NCBI GenBank assembly: GCA_943788895.1
Contig: CALSRZ010000003.1
Location: 124,001 to 188,000 of the forward strand
Source: an uncultured Pseudomonadales bacterium
GTDB lineage: Bacteria; Pseudomonadota; Gammaproteobacteria; Pseudomonadales; Porticoccaceae
Direction: 5' to 3'
Length of the DNA stretch: 64,000 nucleotides
Shown here: piece by piece, positions 9,985 through 21,832 of the stretch
Position numbering within the stretch: position 1 is the stretch's first letter
Layout of the letters: each line of letters opens with the position of its first letter
The notes under the pieces: generated by a model
What the model saw: only the letters and a program-made list of their open reading frames with translations
What the model was told of the DNA's origin: nothing
The model's database searches: none
Made by a program: the position numbers and the translations under genes

Positions 9985-10916
9985 AAGGGTCTTGCCTTAC
10001 GCTCTAACCATTCGAGTAAAATTTTATTTGTCGCCTCAGGCTCTTCCTGCTGAATCCAGTGACCACAGGGCAAGGAGTGTATCTCAAGGTCAGCCACCTT
10101 ATCGCTCATATCAACCTGCGGCACCATATCGTAGTCGCCGTAAATCATCAGTGTTGGCTGGGTAATCTTCTGTTCCACATCGGCAGTGAGCTCCCAGTTG
10201 CGGGTAAAGTTGCGATACCAGTTGCAGGGGGCGACAAAACCACCCTCGGTAAAGGCATCGACAAAGACCTTTAAATCCTCTTCGCTGAGGATCAGCTCGC
10301 CACGCTTATAATCAATTTCCGCGGCATTAATAATATTAAAACCATCAGCTAGTCGATTCTCGCTATCAAGCCAATGCTTGGTTCGGTAGAGATTGCGCAA
10401 TGTGCGCTGGGGATTACTTTCGAAAGAGCGCGCTGCCACATTTGGCTGACGGTTAAAGTGCACCAGATAGAAATCTGGCCCGAGCATCTTCTCCCAAAAC
10501 GCCACCGGCTCAGTTGGCTCTCGACCTCTAAAGGGCACCGACAGATTGGCCACAGCAATCACACGACTGGGATTTAGCAAGGCGTGCTGCCAGAGCATAA
10601 TCGCACCCCAGTCATGACCCACATAAATAGCTTTTTCTATACCCAGCGCATCGAGCAGGGCATTCTGATCATTGGTCAGATGGAAAATATCATAGGCTTC
10701 TGCATGGTCAGGCTTGCTGGAACGACCATAGCCACGCTGATTGGGAATAATGCAGTGATAGCCGGCGTTCACTAAAGGTTCTATCTGGTAGCGCCAACTG
10801 TAGGCCAGCTCCGGCCAGCCATGACAGAGTACCAGCGGAATACCACCCTGCCCGGCCTGAAAAACTTCAAGCTCAATGCCATTGCAGGCAATCATTGTCG
10901 GGCGCGGGAACTGCAT
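9978..10916 (-). CDS. Alpha/beta hydrolase, epoxide hydrolase-like
   Basis: A 312-residue hydrolase. The oxyanion loop HGWPE (near residue 32) and nucleophile elbow GHDWGA with a catalytic Asp (near 101) are typical of epoxide hydrolases and haloalkane dehalogenases. The general-base His is in CGHWIQQEEP near the C-terminus, and the HGWPE motif favours epoxide hydrolase. It may detoxify epoxides or open fatty epoxides. It lies between the DUF3094 gene (17 bp gap) and recJ (7 bp overlap). Confidence 0.85.
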   Translation of the reverse strand: MQFPRPTMIACNGIELEVFQAGQGGIPLVLCHGWPELAYSWRYQIEPLVNAGYHCIIPNQRGYGRSSKPDHAEAYDIFHLTNDQNALLDALGIEKAIYVGHDWGAIMLWQHALLNPSRVIAVANLSVPFRGREPTEPVAFWEKMLGPDFYLVHFNRQPNVAARSFESNPQRTLRNLYRTKHWLDSENRLADGFNIINAAEIDYKRGELILSEEDLKVFVDAFTEGGFVAPCNWYRNFTRNWELTADVEQKITQPTLMIYGDYDMVPQVDMSDKVADLEIHSLPCGHWIQQEEPEATNKILLEWLERKARPLC

Positions 10917-10933
10917 AAAATATCTCTATATTA

Positions 10934-11119
10934 TTAAATAAACCCTGAATTTTTACCGATCAGCCAACTGACGCCACCGAGAATCGCCACTACAATCCAG
11001 AGCACGGCGAGTAGTCTTAACGGGCGAAAGGGTTTTCGTTGTGTACGGTTATAGCCACTGTTGATAACAGAGCTAACGCGCGCCTGATCTTCTTCGGATA
11101 ATTTATTTTCTTCAGTCAT
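10934..11119 (-). CDS. Small single-TM protein, DUF3094-like
   Basis: A 61-residue protein: an acidic N-terminus, a basic stretch (TQRKPFRP, about residues 26-33), then one TM helix (about 37-54). This resembles the DUF3094 family of short membrane proteins in Pseudomonas relatives; function unknown. It lies 23 bp after bioD and 17 bp before the hydrolase, so it is probably co-transcribed with the biotin genes, though no link to biotin synthesis is established. Confidence 0.7.
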   Translation of the reverse strand: MTEENKLSEEDQARVSSVINSGYNRTQRKPFRPLRLLAVLWIVVAILGGVSWLIGKNSGFI

Positions 11120-11142
11120 TTTTCTTCTCTACTCAACTGGTT

Positions 11143-11826
11143 TTATAGCTCGGGAACCGTTAGATACTCGGCGACCTGTTGCGGCGATATATCTTTAAGT
11201 TTAGGCACAGTTCCCAAGCAGGGTTCGGCAATACGCTGTTTTAGTGTATCAATATTTTCATCGAGGCGTGGCATATCAGGATCGATAATATTCGCCACCC
11301 AGCCGGCGATTTTTAAACCGTCGCGGCGAATCGCTTCAACGGTCAGCAAGGTATGGTTGAGACAACCCAGACGCATACCCACCACTATTACTACGGCGCA
11401 ATTGAGTTCGCGGGCCACATCAGCAAGGGTTTCTCGCTCATTAATTGGCACACGCCAACCGCCGGCACCTTCAAGCACCACCAGATCCACGGGCAGTAGC
11501 GACAGGCCGCGACAAAACCCTGTCAGACGCGCTGCGGATAAACGTTTGCCGGCTTCATTGGCGGCAATATGTGGCGCGATGGCCGGCTCAAGGGCAACGG
11601 GATTAATCTGTTGATAGGAGAGCTGATGACTGGCGGCGGCCTGCAGTTGCAGTGCATCTGTATTAGTCATGCCCTGCTCGGTCAATTCACAGCCTGCAGC
11701 AATCGGTTTGATCGCAGCGGTGCGCAGACCGGCCTGATTAGCGGCGGCGAGAAAGCCTGTGGCAATCACCGTCTTGCCAACATCTGTATCTGTTCCGGTA
11801 ATAAATAACCATTTTTTGGCCATCAT
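11143..11826 (-). CDS. bioD: Dethiobiotin synthetase BioD
   Basis: A 227-residue ATP-dependent carboxylase that closes the ureido ring of dethiobiotin from 7,8-diaminopelargonate. The P-loop is GTDTDVGKT (about residues 8-16). KPIAAG follows near 41, and the LEGAGGWRVPI loop near 118 is characteristic. It is the last recognisable biotin gene of the bioB-bioF-bioHC-bioD run, 15 bp after bioHC. Confidence 0.95.
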   Translation of the reverse strand: MMAKKWLFITGTDTDVGKTVIATGFLAAANQAGLRTAAIKPIAAGCELTEQGMTNTDALQLQAAASHQLSYQQINPVALEPAIAPHIAANEAGKRLSAARLTGFCRGLSLLPVDLVVLEGAGGWRVPINERETLADVARELNCAVVIVVGMRLGCLNHTLLTVEAIRRDGLKIAGWVANIIDPDMPRLDENIDTLKQRIAEPCLGTVPKLKDISPQQVAEYLTVPEL

Positions 11827-11841
11827 TTATTCCCTGTTTAT

Positions 11842-13419
11842 TTACTTATGGGCTTTGCAGCTAATAATTTCCCAGGTGGCAGGAAAGCGTCCATCCGCCT
11901 GTCGATAACCTTCATAGGCTGCATAGAGTGCTTTTAAATGTTGCTTGCCGGTCATGGTGTTCTGTTTGCCGGCATTGTTATTGTGCGCACCGACATCTTT
12001 TAACTCCATCAACAGTTCGCGAACTGACTGATGTTGCTGAGTAATGGTTTCACTGTGCAGCTCGACCTGATTAAAGCCAGCACCTTGCAGTGCACTCTGC
12101 CAATCCAGCAAACTGTTAAAGCGATTAACATGCACCCGGCCATCGACCTGCTGCCAGGCACTGCGCAATTCTTTTAGGGTCTCTGGTCCCGGCACGGCAA
12201 AGCAGAGTTGGCCTTGGGGCTTTAACACCCGATAGAGCTGGCCAGCCAATTGATCAAGATTTTCACACCACTGCAGGGCGAAATTGGAAAACACTAATGA
12301 CTGGGAGTTATCCTCAAAGGGCAGATCCTCTGCATCGGCACAGAGCCATTTACCCTGGGGATATTGGGTGGCTGCATAGGCAAGCATAGCCTGAGAAATA
12401 TCAACGCCGGTGATCTGCGCATCGGGATAATTCTCTTGAAGCTGCGGGCAATGGTAGCCGGTGCCACAGCCCAAATCGATTACTGTTTTAATAGAATCAT
12501 CTGGGTTTAAATCAGCTATAAGTTTCTCGCCAACACTGTGCTGCAAAAGCGCCGCACTATCGTAAAGCTGTGCTGCTCGGCCAAAGGATTCAGCTACTTT
12601 AGCCTTATCCAGTTTGTAATTTTGTTGCTGCAAAAAAGTGCTGATTAAATCCAGAGTTTTGTCGCCACTGCTTAAATTTGGCAGATGCCCGGCATCCTCG
12701 ACAACAGCAATCTCAACTCGAGGGTTGAGTTGGGCAAATTGCTCTGTGCAGGCAACAGGTACCAGCGCATCCTGCTGCCCAAAGATTGCCAGTGTCGGAC
12801 AATTTAATGCTGTAATAGCAGACTGATTATCTATCTCGCCCAATAACTTTAGTAGCGCCGCACCGCTCTCTGTGTCCAGATCACCACCCATAGTTCGCAG
12901 CTGCCGAATCAGCTGTCGCTGCTGGCTATCACCCTGGGTCTGAAGGCCGCAAAAACGTTTTAGACAGTCGCTATTGCTCTCTTCCCAGGCAGCCGCAAAA
13001 CCCTGATATTGCTCGACGGGCATCGCCGTAGAGAAACTGCTACTGGCGACAAAATTAAGATTGCTGGAAATGGTAATTAGCCCTTCAACTCTGGCTGGAT
13101 ACTCTGCCGCAAAAGCACAGCTGAGCATGCCGCCCAGAGAGAGACCAAGCAGATAACTGCGCTCGGGCAATATATCAGCCAGCCAATCGATAACCGCTGC
13201 TTGAGAATAATTATTTAGGGTTGGCGACTGGCCAAAACCGGGTAAATCCAGGGTTAGCACATCGGCAAAATCACTGAGTTGCTCAGGTAGTGACTGCCAT
13301 ATCTGGCTATCGATACCCCAGCCATGAATCAGCACAATTGGCTGACTGTAGAGGCATACACCTGAGCAGGGATAGGCTGTTAATCCACCCTGGGAATTAA
13401 TAGTGACAGATGCATTCAT
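11842..13419 (-). CDS. bioC: BioH-BioC fusion: pimeloyl-ACP esterase plus malonyl-ACP methyltransferase
   Basis: A 525-residue two-domain protein. Residues 1 to about 265 form an alpha/beta hydrolase like BioH: HGWGID oxyanion loop near 33, nucleophile GLSLGG near 95, acid Asp in GQQDALVP near 215, His in AGHLPN near 243. Residues about 275-525 are a class I SAM methyltransferase like BioC, with motif [10 protein letters not shown] near 318 and a later ALQWCEN motif. BioC methylates malonyl-ACP to start pimelate synthesis and BioH removes the methyl group, so the fusion joins the first and last steps of pimeloyl-ACP formation. The start overlaps the bioF stop by 4 bp. The frame is uninterrupted, so the fusion is not an assembly break. 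Confidence 0.9.
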   Translation of the reverse strand: MNASVTINSQGGLTAYPCSGVCLYSQPIVLIHGWGIDSQIWQSLPEQLSDFADVLTLDLPGFGQSPTLNNYSQAAVIDWLADILPERSYLLGLSLGGMLSCAFAAEYPARVEGLITISSNLNFVASSSFSTAMPVEQYQGFAAAWEESNSDCLKRFCGLQTQGDSQQRQLIRQLRTMGGDLDTESGAALLKLLGEIDNQSAITALNCPTLAIFGQQDALVPVACTEQFAQLNPRVEIAVVEDAGHLPNLSSGDKTLDLISTFLQQQNYKLDKAKVAESFGRAAQLYDSAALLQHSVGEKLIADLNPDDSIKTVIDLGCGTGYHCPQLQENYPDAQITGVDISQAMLAYAATQYPQGKWLCADAEDLPFEDNSQSLVFSNFALQWCENLDQLAGQLYRVLKPQGQLCFAVPGPETLKELRSAWQQVDGRVHVNRFNSLLDWQSALQGAGFNQVELHSETITQQHQSVRELLMELKDVGAHNNNAGKQNTMTGKQHLKALYAAYEGYRQADGRFPATWEIISCKAHK

Positions 13420-14585
13420 TGCCCGATATCCGAGCTGTCCAGCGCCGCCAATAATTGATCCAGCTGCTCTTCGCTATGGTCTGCAGAGAAGGTAATACGC
13501 AGACGACCGCTGCCCACAGGAACCGTGGGTGGACGTATAGCGCCAACCAAAAAGCCCTGCTCGCGCAGTGCCGCACTGATCTGCATAACCTTTTGATCAT
13601 CATTGACCACCACCGGTTGAATCGGCGTTGAGGAATTCATTAGCTGCAGACCAATCTGCTCAGCACCGCGACGAAACTGCGCGATCAGACTAGCCAATTT
13701 TTCCCGTCGCCAAGTTTCTTCACGAAGAATTTTTAGACTGGTTAAAGTGGCCGCAGCAATGGCTGGCGGCATCGCGGTGGTATAGATATAACTGCGGGAA
13801 AACTGAATCAGGCTTTCAATTAAAGCCTCGCTGCCGGCGACAAATGCACCAAAGGTGCCAAAGCTTTTGCCCAGAGTACCCACCAAGACAGGCACCTGTT
13901 CATAACTAAGATTTAATTCTTCAACCAGACCACCGCCCTGCTCGCCGAGCACGCCAAAACCATGGGCATCGTCGACCATCAGCCAGCCATTATGTTTGGT
14001 GGCCATAGCACTGAGTTCTTTTAGCGGAGCCAGATCGCCATCCATACTAAAGACACCGTCAGTAACAATCAGCTTGCGGGCCGCCGTGGATTGTTCAAGA
14101 CGCTGTTGCAGATTATCGAGATCAGCGTGTTTATAACGTTGGGAAGTAGCTCGGGACAGATGTCCGCCATCCAGTAGTGAGGCGTGATTTAACTGGTCTT
14201 GCAAGACCAGATCGTGGCGGCCCACCAGCGCATTAATCGTGCCCATATTGGCCATATAACCAGTGGAATATAAAAGGGCACGTGGTCGTCCGGTAAACTC
14301 TGCCAGCTGCTCTTCAAGCTGATGATGTGCGCTTGAATGGCCGCTGATTAAGTGGGAGGCACCACTGCCAGTACCATAGTGATCAGCAGCTTTCTTGAGG
14401 GCGCTGTTAACCTCAGGATGTGCAGCCAGACCCAGATAGTCATTGCTGCAAAAATTAATCAACGTTGCGCCATCAACCTCGAGGGTTGATGAGCAGCCGG
14501 AGGCGACATTGAGTCGCGTCCGATAGAGATGCTCGGCACGTCGTTGATCCAACTGTGCCTGTAGCTCTGCGTCCATAGACTTCAT
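13416..14585 (-). CDS. bioF: 8-amino-7-oxononanoate synthase BioF
   Basis: A 389-residue PLP enzyme that condenses pimeloyl thioester with alanine. Typical features are [10 protein letters not shown] (near residue 47), [11 protein letters not shown] (near 74), [10 protein letters not shown] (near 203) and the PLP lysine in [13 protein letters not shown] (near 237). Length is normal. It lies 8 bp after bioB and overlaps bioHC by 4 bp. Confidence 0.96.
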   Translation of the reverse strand: MKSMDAELQAQLDQRRAEHLYRTRLNVASGCSSTLEVDGATLINFCSNDYLGLAAHPEVNSALKKAADHYGTGSGASHLISGHSSAHHQLEEQLAEFTGRPRALLYSTGYMANMGTINALVGRHDLVLQDQLNHASLLDGGHLSRATSQRYKHADLDNLQQRLEQSTAARKLIVTDGVFSMDGDLAPLKELSAMATKHNGWLMVDDAHGFGVLGEQGGGLVEELNLSYEQVPVLVGTLGKSFGTFGAFVAGSEALIESLIQFSRSYIYTTAMPPAIAAATLTSLKILREETWRREKLASLIAQFRRGAEQIGLQLMNSSTPIQPVVVNDDQKVMQISAALREQGFLVGAIRPPTVPVGSGRLRITFSADHSEEQLDQLLAALDSSDIGQ

Positions 14586-14593
14586 CGAACTAC

Positions 14594-15649
14594 TTAGCTG
14601 GCTCGATAAAACTGTGCATCGGTTTTCGCTTCAGCGATCGACCGATGCAGATCAGCTTCCTGCTCCTGGCTATCTTTGTCCACCTGATACTCTTCAGGCT
14701 TGATACCCAGTCGTTCAAACAGCTGCATATCGCTATTGGCTTTGGGGTTTGGTGTGGTGAGCAATTTATCGCAGTAGAAAATCGAGTTAGCACCGGCCAT
14801 AAAGGCCATCGCCTGCATCTGTTCATTCATCTCTTCACGACCAGCTGAAAGTCGCACATAGGATTTTGGCATCATCAGTCGCGCCACGGCGATGGTGCGG
14901 ATAAATTCAAAGGGGTCGAGGTCTTCCTCAGCGGCCATCGGTGTGCCAGCAACCTTAACCAGCATATTGATTGGCACTGATTCAGGATGATGAGGCAAGT
15001 TGGCCAGTTCCATTAACAGACCGGCGCGATCTTTTTGCTCTTCACCCATACCGACAATACCACCAGCACAGACTTTCATGCCTGAGTTGCGAACATTGGC
15101 GAGAGTATTTAGACGATCCTGATAGGTTCTGGTGGTGATCACTTCACCGTAGAACTCTTTAGAAGTATCCAGGTTGTGGTTGTAATAGTCGAGGCCGGCA
15201 TCGGCGAGTTTTCCAGACTGTTCTTCACTGAGCATACCCAGAGTCATACAGGTTTCGAGACCCAGCGCCTTAACTTCGCGAATCATATGGGCAACCGCGG
15301 GAATATCACGGTCATGGGGTGAGCGCCATGCGGCACCCATACAGAAGCGGCTTGAACCACTGGCTTTGGCCACTTTGGCGGCTTCGATAACCGTTTCGAT
15401 TTCCAGCAGCTTCTCTTTTTCCAGGCCGGTGTCGTACCTAGCGCTCTGCGGGCAGTATTTGCAGTCTTCCGGGCAGGCGCCGGTTTTAATCGACAGCAAT
15501 GTGCTGAGTTGCACGCTGTTGGGATTAAAGTGACGACGATGCATAACCTGCGCGTCAAACAGCAAATCATTAAAGGGCTGATTGAACATCGCGAGGACTT
15601 CTTCGCGAGTCCAGTCGTGACGGGTTATATTTTGTTCCTGGGCTGCCAT
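14594..15649 (-). CDS. bioB: Biotin synthase BioB
   Basis: A radical-SAM enzyme that inserts sulfur into dethiobiotin. The [4Fe-4S] motif is CPEDCKYC (near residue 56), followed by QSARY. Conserved YYNHNLDTS and the C-terminal SAGREEMN are present. I start at the ATG at 15649 rather than the one at 15655, because AGGAG lies almost against the upstream ATG but at a good distance from the second. It is the first gene of the biotin run. bioA, needed for the aminotransferase step, is not in this window. Confidence 0.96.
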   Translation of the reverse strand: MAAQEQNITRHDWTREEVLAMFNQPFNDLLFDAQVMHRRHFNPNSVQLSTLLSIKTGACPEDCKYCPQSARYDTGLEKEKLLEIETVIEAAKVAKASGSSRFCMGAAWRSPHDRDIPAVAHMIREVKALGLETCMTLGMLSEEQSGKLADAGLDYYNHNLDTSKEFYGEVITTRTYQDRLNTLANVRNSGMKVCAGGIVGMGEEQKDRAGLLMELANLPHHPESVPINMLVKVAGTPMAAEEDLDPFEFIRTIAVARLMMPKSYVRLSAGREEMNEQMQAMAFMAGANSIFYCDKLLTTPNPKANSDMQLFERLGIKPEEYQVDKDSQEQEADLHRSIAEAKTDAQFYRAS

Positions 15650-15756
15650 TATCATGCTCCTGCCTCGCTTGTTGCGGGCGGTATTTTATTCAGATGGGGC
15701 TATGATAGGGCGGCGGGAGTCACTGTCAACCATATTTGGGAGTTTTGGTTAACAGT

Positions 15757-15842
15757 GAAGGGCTGTCATCTCGAACGAATGTGAGAGATCTCTGGAACCG
15801 GCAGGAGATCCCTCGTCGCTAACGCTCTGTCGGGATGACATT
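15757..15842. repeat. Dispersed repeat copy (GGGATGACA family)
   Basis: In the bioB/thrC gap. It begins TGTCATCTCGAACG and ends CTGTCGGGATGACA, so the ends form an imperfect inverted repeat. The core GATCCCTCGTCGCT..CTCTGTC recurs near 48567 and 48870. It reaches the thrC stop codon and may act as its 3' structure. Confidence 0.6.
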
Positions 15843-17241
15843 TTAAGCTGAAATATGATCCGCAATAAACTGCTGCACAGCATCCTGATCATTATCCAAT
15901 ACGTTGAAACGCTCTTCACGCTCAAACAGATCGGCCATATGAGTCGGCAACTCTGGATCAGTCGGATAACCCGCTTCCCTAACCGCATCCGGGAACTTGG
16001 CTGGATGTGCAGTGGCCAGTGTTATCATCGGCGTTTCAAGGTTGGCACGACAGTGACGCGCGGCATCCAGACCAATAGCAGTATGGGGATCCATCAGATA
16101 ATCACTGTCTTTATAGACCGAGCTAATCATCTCGAGCATGCCCTTATTATCACAGCGATAGCTGGAGAATAACTTGCGCGCTTCAACCAGCGCCGAATCA
16201 GTCAACTGCATATGCCCTGCTTTGGCATCTTTCATTAAATCTGCAATAGCAGCACCATCACGATCGTAAAGATCAAATAACAGACGCTCAAAGTTACTCG
16301 AAATCATAATATCCATACTCGGCGCCAGGCTCTGTTCGAGTGGGCGAGTACTGTGGTCATTGTCGCTGATGCAGCGGTGCAAAATATCGTTCTGGTTGGT
16401 GGCAATAACCAGCTGTTCGATAGGCAGACCCATCTTATGAGCCAGATAACCGGCAAAGATATCGCCGAAGTTACCCGTTGGCACAGAGAAAGAAACTTTG
16501 CGCTGGGGGCCGCCCAATGACAGGGATGCCCAAAAATAGTAGACGATCTGAGCCATAATTCGCGCCCAGTTAATCGAGTTAACCGCGGCTAGCTGACGAC
16601 CTTCCGGTAAGAAAGACTGATCGGCAAAACTCGCCTTAACCATATTCTGACAGTCATCAAAGTTGCCGTGCATAGCGATATTGTGAATGTTATCCCCGGC
16701 AACTGTGGTCATCTGACGACGCTGAACGTCGGAAACACGGTTGTGCGGATGGAGAATAAAGATATCGATATTCTCGCAGCGACGGCAGCCTTCAATAGCC
16801 GCTGATCCGGTATCGCCAGAGGTCGCACCCATAATGACTACTTTCTGGTTGCGCTTCGCCAAAATATAGTCGAGCAGAGTTACCCAGGAACTGCAGGGCA
16901 AAATCTTTAAACGCCAGAGTTGGGCCGTGGAACAGCTCCATAATCCATTCGTTGTGACCAGTCTGAATTAGCGGCGCAATACCACCGTGACGGAAGGTTG
17001 AATAGGACTTGTCGATTAACTGCTTGAGATCAGCCTCGGGGATGGCACCATCCACAAAGGGAGAAATAATTTTTAGAGCGAGATCCTGATAGGAAAGTCC
17101 GGCCCATGAAGCAATCTCTTCAGGGCTGAATTTCGGCAGTTCCTCGGGCACATAGAGTCCACCGTCCGGTGCTAAACCAGTCAGTACAACATCTTCAAAA
17201 TTTTGTGGCTCGCCGCCGCCTCTGGTGCTGATATATTTCAT
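15843..17241 (-). CDS. thrC: Threonine synthase ThrC (one frameshift)
   Basis: Makes threonine from O-phosphohomoserine with PLP. The N-terminal part (to about 16880) reads MKYISTRGGGEP.. through HGPTLAFKDFALQFLG, which holds the PLP lysine. The remainder continues in another frame as LLDYILAKRNQKVVIMGATSGDTGSAAIEG. The break is near 16877, where removing one T restores a gapless match to the Pseudomonas-type enzyme of about 465 residues. The start adjoins the hom stop with no gap, so the two are co-translated. A core biosynthetic gene broken by one base suggests sequencing error. Confidence 0.93.
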
Positions 17242-18550
17242 TTACTGATCCAAATGTTCGACGCGGATAAAGCTTACATTGCCGCGCACTGTTTCAAGTT
17301 GCTCAATATTTTCAACCGCTGCATCCAGTGATTTCTCATAGGTGACATTGGTCAGGATAATCACATCGACATACTCTTCAGTTGCCGGCTGCTCTTTCTG
17401 GACAATCGCTTCAATGCTGATACCAGCATCGGCCATTATCTTGGTAATAGTAGATAGCACACCGGGCTTATCCAGGGCAGAAAAACGCATATAAAAGCTG
17501 GTTTCGATATCTTGAATATCGAGAATCTGGCGCGGCTCAACGGCATCGGTCTTAACACCCAAGGCTGGAACCCAGCTATCCGGATTGCTAGCCATGGTGC
17601 GGGCCACATCAATAATATCGGCAACCACGGAGGATGCAGTTGGCTCTGCACCTGCACCCGGGCCGGAGAAAAGTGTTGTTCCCACGGCATCGGCATTGAC
17701 CATTACCGCGTTTAATACATCATCAACACCGGCGATCAGGCAGCTTTTAGGCACCAGCGTTGGGTGCACGCGAATTTCCACGCCCTGCTCAGTTTGACGA
17801 GCAATACCCAGATGCTTAACCGCATAACCCAGCTCGCGAGCATAGGAAACATCCTGGGGCTGCAGCTTGGTAATGCCATCGGTAAATATTTGTTTGGTAT
17901 CCAGCGGCATGGCAAATGCTATCGAAGCGAGAATAACCAACTTATGCGCCGCATCAATTCCCTCAACATCAAAGGTTGGGTCTGCTTCTGCGTAGCCTTT
18001 CTCCTGAGCTTCGGTCAGCACATCGGAAAATTCACGACCTTTGCTGTCCATCTCGGTAAGAATAAAATTGGTGGTGCCATTGATAATGCCAGCAATCCAG
18101 TTAACCTGGTTGCCGGACAAGACCTTCACGCAGGCCTTTAATAATAGGAATACCGCCGGCCACAGCCGCTTCATAGGCAACGATCAGATTGCGCGACTCG
18201 GCATAGGCAAAAATCTCCATACCGTGCTCGGCGATCAGCGCCTTGTTGGCAGTGACAACATGCTTGCCATTTTCCAGTGCAGTCATCACCAGATCGCGGG
18301 CAACCGTAGTGCCGCCAATCAGCTCGACAACAATATCTATATCGGGGTTTTTTGCGACATCAAAAATATCGCGCGAGACATCTAAGGATGATGTATCGCA
18401 ATTGGGATTATCGCGACGTGCGCCAACCTGGGAAATAACAATTTCGCAGTTTGAGCGCGGATTAATTAACGCTGCATTTCGCTGCAGAAGATTGATAGTT
18501 CCAGAGCCAACTGTGCCCAACCCGCAAATGCCAACTTGTACCAATCTCAA
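17242..18550 (-). CDS. hom: Homoserine dehydrogenase (one frameshift)
   Basis: Reduces aspartate semialdehyde to homoserine. The Rossmann motif VGICGLGTVGSGT is at the N-terminus. Catalytic-domain motifs follow (NGTTNFILTEM, EADPTFDVEGIDAAHKL), and a C-terminal ACT domain (FYMRFSALDKPGVLS) should allow feedback inhibition. The frame changes near 18122, between IIKGLREGL and SGNQVNWIAG; one extra base explains it. I choose the TTG at 18550 behind GGGGAAAG, because the Rossmann fold begins right after it. It lies between dsbC and thrC. Confidence 0.92.
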
Positions 18551-18681
18551 GGTCTTTCCCCAACTTAAATGTATGTGAATAAAACGACGCGCAACATTAA
18601 ATGCCTGACCCTCTCCTGTCAATCAAAGGAGCGGTAAGAGGCCTTAATGCTGCGGTATTATAACCTTAGAAGGTGACTAAA

Positions 18682-19457
18682 TCAGTTAGATTGAATTTCT
18701 ATCCCAAGGAGTTGGGCAAAATCCACGGCGCTTCGGTAACCGGGAAGCAGAGTGCCATCCATCAAAACGGTAGCCGGAGTTCCGGTTACACCGATAGACC
18801 CACCCAGCTTAAAGTGATCTGCAACAGGATTATCATCGCAGACTGAGATACTGCTACCTCTTGCCGCTCTTAAAGTTGGTCAGAGCTTGATTGGGATCAT
18901 CAGCACACCAGGCGGTGGCTATTTTTTGATAGGACTCGGACTCCAGTCCGGCACGTGGATAGGCCAGATAGCGAACCTCTACACCCATGGCATTTAACAT
19001 GGGCACTTCTTTGTGCAGTTTTCGGCAGTAGCCGCAATCGATATCAGTAAACACATTCATGATCGCTTTAGTCTGACCCGTCAGGCTTAAACACAATCAT
19101 CTCATCAGTACTGAGCTGAGAAAATATCTGGCGACGCATCTCAATTATGCGCAGTTCTTTAAGATCAACAAACTGAGTCGGGGTAATCTGGTAGAGATTG
19201 CCATCGATAAAATGGCTGCCATCTCTGGTGACAAATAGCAGTGGACCACCATCAACCTGCACCTCATAGAGACCGGCTACTGCAGATTTACCCAACACCT
19301 TAAAGCCCAGATCGGGCCTTACCGCTGAAAGCTTTCGCTCAATAATAGTAGAGGCAGTTTCTACAGCTACTTTTTCAGCGGCTGAAACGGCAGCTGTTGC
19401 CAGAGCGGCACAACTGATTGCTAAGACAAAGATTGATCGAACGATTGAATAAGCCAA
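18682..19457 (-). CDS. dsbC: Periplasmic disulfide isomerase DsbC (two frameshifts)
   Basis: A thiol-disulfide isomerase with signal peptide (residues 1 to about 27, ending VSA), an N-terminal dimerisation domain and a thioredoxin domain with the active site DCGYCRKLH. Three frames must be joined. The first runs from 19457 to STDEMIVFKPDG, breaking near 19079. The second holds the active site to NFKSGK, breaking near 18865. The third gives SVCDDNPVADHFKLGG and the cis-proline loop VTGTPATVLMDG, ending at 18682. The joined protein is about 258 residues. The TTG at 19457 is preceded by AGGA. Confidence 0.88.
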
Positions 19458-19620
19458 GATGCCATCCTAAATAAAGTTGAGTCTGTTGAATATGCTGAGT
19501 GGATTGTTTGAGTCTGTATTCTGCCAGGGGTTCCCAACAGTTTATAACTCCATGCTTAAAATATTTTATAATAGAGGCACTCCATTGCCCTTATCTATAA
19601 CTTACTCATACTTAAAGCTA

Positions 19621-20007
<387 letters not shown>

Positions 20008-20096
20008 TCATCAATAAATTGCATCTCTGTATAAGAGTATTGATCTTTTAAGACTCTCTATCAAGCTCTCCTAACTTTTAAGCCGTAAATGCAGGC

Positions 20097-20131
20097 AAAA
20101 AAAACCGGGGCACCCTGAAAAGGGGCCCCGG
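20097..20131 (-). terminator. Rho-independent terminator after amt
   Basis: An 8-bp GC-rich stem (CCGGGGCC / GGTGCCCCGG region, 20105-20131) is followed, on the minus strand, by eight T (A at 20097-20104). It lies just after the amt stop at 20155 and before the second glnK. Confidence 0.85.
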
Positions 20132-20154
20132 AAGGATGTAACGAAAGGAGACTA

Positions 20155-21407
20155 CTAGTTGTTGGTAAACTCAGGGTAAGCTTCGATACCACATTCGAGG
20201 ACATCAACGCCTTCGAATTCAGCTTCTTCGCTAACACGGATACCGATAACCATCTTCAGGATGTACCAAGCGATAAAGCTGGTTACAAAAGTCCAGGCAA
20301 AGATCACTGCGATACCAGTCAACTGACCAACCAGATGTGGCACTGTCGTTGCCCGAGAAACATACTGCGAGCAGACCCCAGATACCTACAACACCGTGAA
20401 CAGAGATTGCGCCAACAGGATCATCAATCTTGATCTTGTCCATCAGAGTTACGGACAGAACAACAATCACACCACCGACAGCACCTACCAGAGTAGCTGC
20501 ACCGCCAGTCCAGTTCAGAGGCTCTGCAGTAATAGCAACCAGACCTGCCAGAGCACCGTTAACTGCCATAGTCAGATCAGCCTTGCCGAACAGCAGTTGA
20601 GCCAGAACCAGAGCAGCGATCAGGCCACCGCAAGCAGCTGCGTTAGTGTTAACAAATACATCAGATACAGCGTTAGCTTCAGCGATGTTAGAAACCATCA
20701 ACTCAGAACCACCGTTGAATCCGAACCAGCCCATCCACAGGATGAACATACCGATTGCCGCGAGAGGCATATTGGCACCTGGAATCGCATTAACTTTTCC
20801 GTCTGCACCGTACTTGCCTTTACGAGCGCCAAGCAACAGTACACCAGCCAGTGCAGCAGTAGCACCACAGAGGTGAACAACACCAGAACCTGCGAAATCT
20901 TGGAAACCAGCTGCGTCAAGGAAACCGCCGCCCCACTTCCACATACCCTGCATTGGGTAGATAAAGCCAGTCATTACGATAGGCGAATGCGAGGAAAGAC
21001 CAAAGCTTCATACGCTCAGCAACAGCACCGGAAACGATAGACATTGCAGTTGCAACAAACACTACCTGGAAGAAGAAGTCAGATGCGCCTGAGTAGTAAG
21101 TATCACCACCGCTAGCCAGTACTTCTTCAGTAGTAGCATTGCCAATAATGTTACCGAACCACTGATCAGGCAAGATACCGCCTTCACTGCCGCCGTACAT
21201 AATGGCGTAACCCATCACCATGTACATGCAGCAAGAAACTGCAAACAGGGCAACGTTTTTAGTAAGAATTTCTGTGGTGTTCTTAGAGCGAACCAGACCA
21301 GCTTCAAGCATTGAGAAACCAGCTGCCATCCACATTACCAGTACACCAGACATCAAGAAATAGAATGTGTCCAGTGCGTATTTGACTTCAATTATATCGG
21401 AATTCAT
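20155..21407 (-). CDS. amt: Ammonium transporter Amt (two frameshifts)
   Basis: An ammonium channel of about 415 residues in the inner membrane, in three frames with breaks near 20980 and 20342. The first part ends ERMKLWSFLAFA. The second runs IVMTGFIYPMQGMWKWGGGF to FSGND and contains DFAGSGVVHLCGA with the pore histidine, plus AISVHGVVGIWG with the second. The third ends CGIEAYPEFTNN. There is no signal peptide. The start has a good AGGAG site. It is flanked by two glnK genes on the same strand. Confidence 0.93.
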
Positions 21408-21421
21408 TGTTTATTCTCCTG

Positions 21422-21763
<342 letters not shown>

Positions 21764-21782
21764 CTATTCTCCTAAAGGGGTT

Positions 21783-21805
21783 GGGTGGCCGAAGCCACCC
21801 GTTTT
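21783..21805. terminator. Small hairpin between outer-membrane gene and glnK
   Basis: GGGTGGC, CGAA loop, GCCACCC. On the minus strand it has no T-run, so it is likelier an attenuator or RNA-processing/stabilising stem than a full terminator. On the plus strand GTTTT follows, but no plus-strand gene ends here. Confidence 0.4.
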
Positions 21806-21832
21806 GTAGATGTATAACTTTTTAATGCAAAA

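Noticed and set aside
15749-15988. Small reading frame across the bioB/thrC gap
   Set aside because: It overlaps the dispersed repeat and the end of thrC, with no family match or start site.
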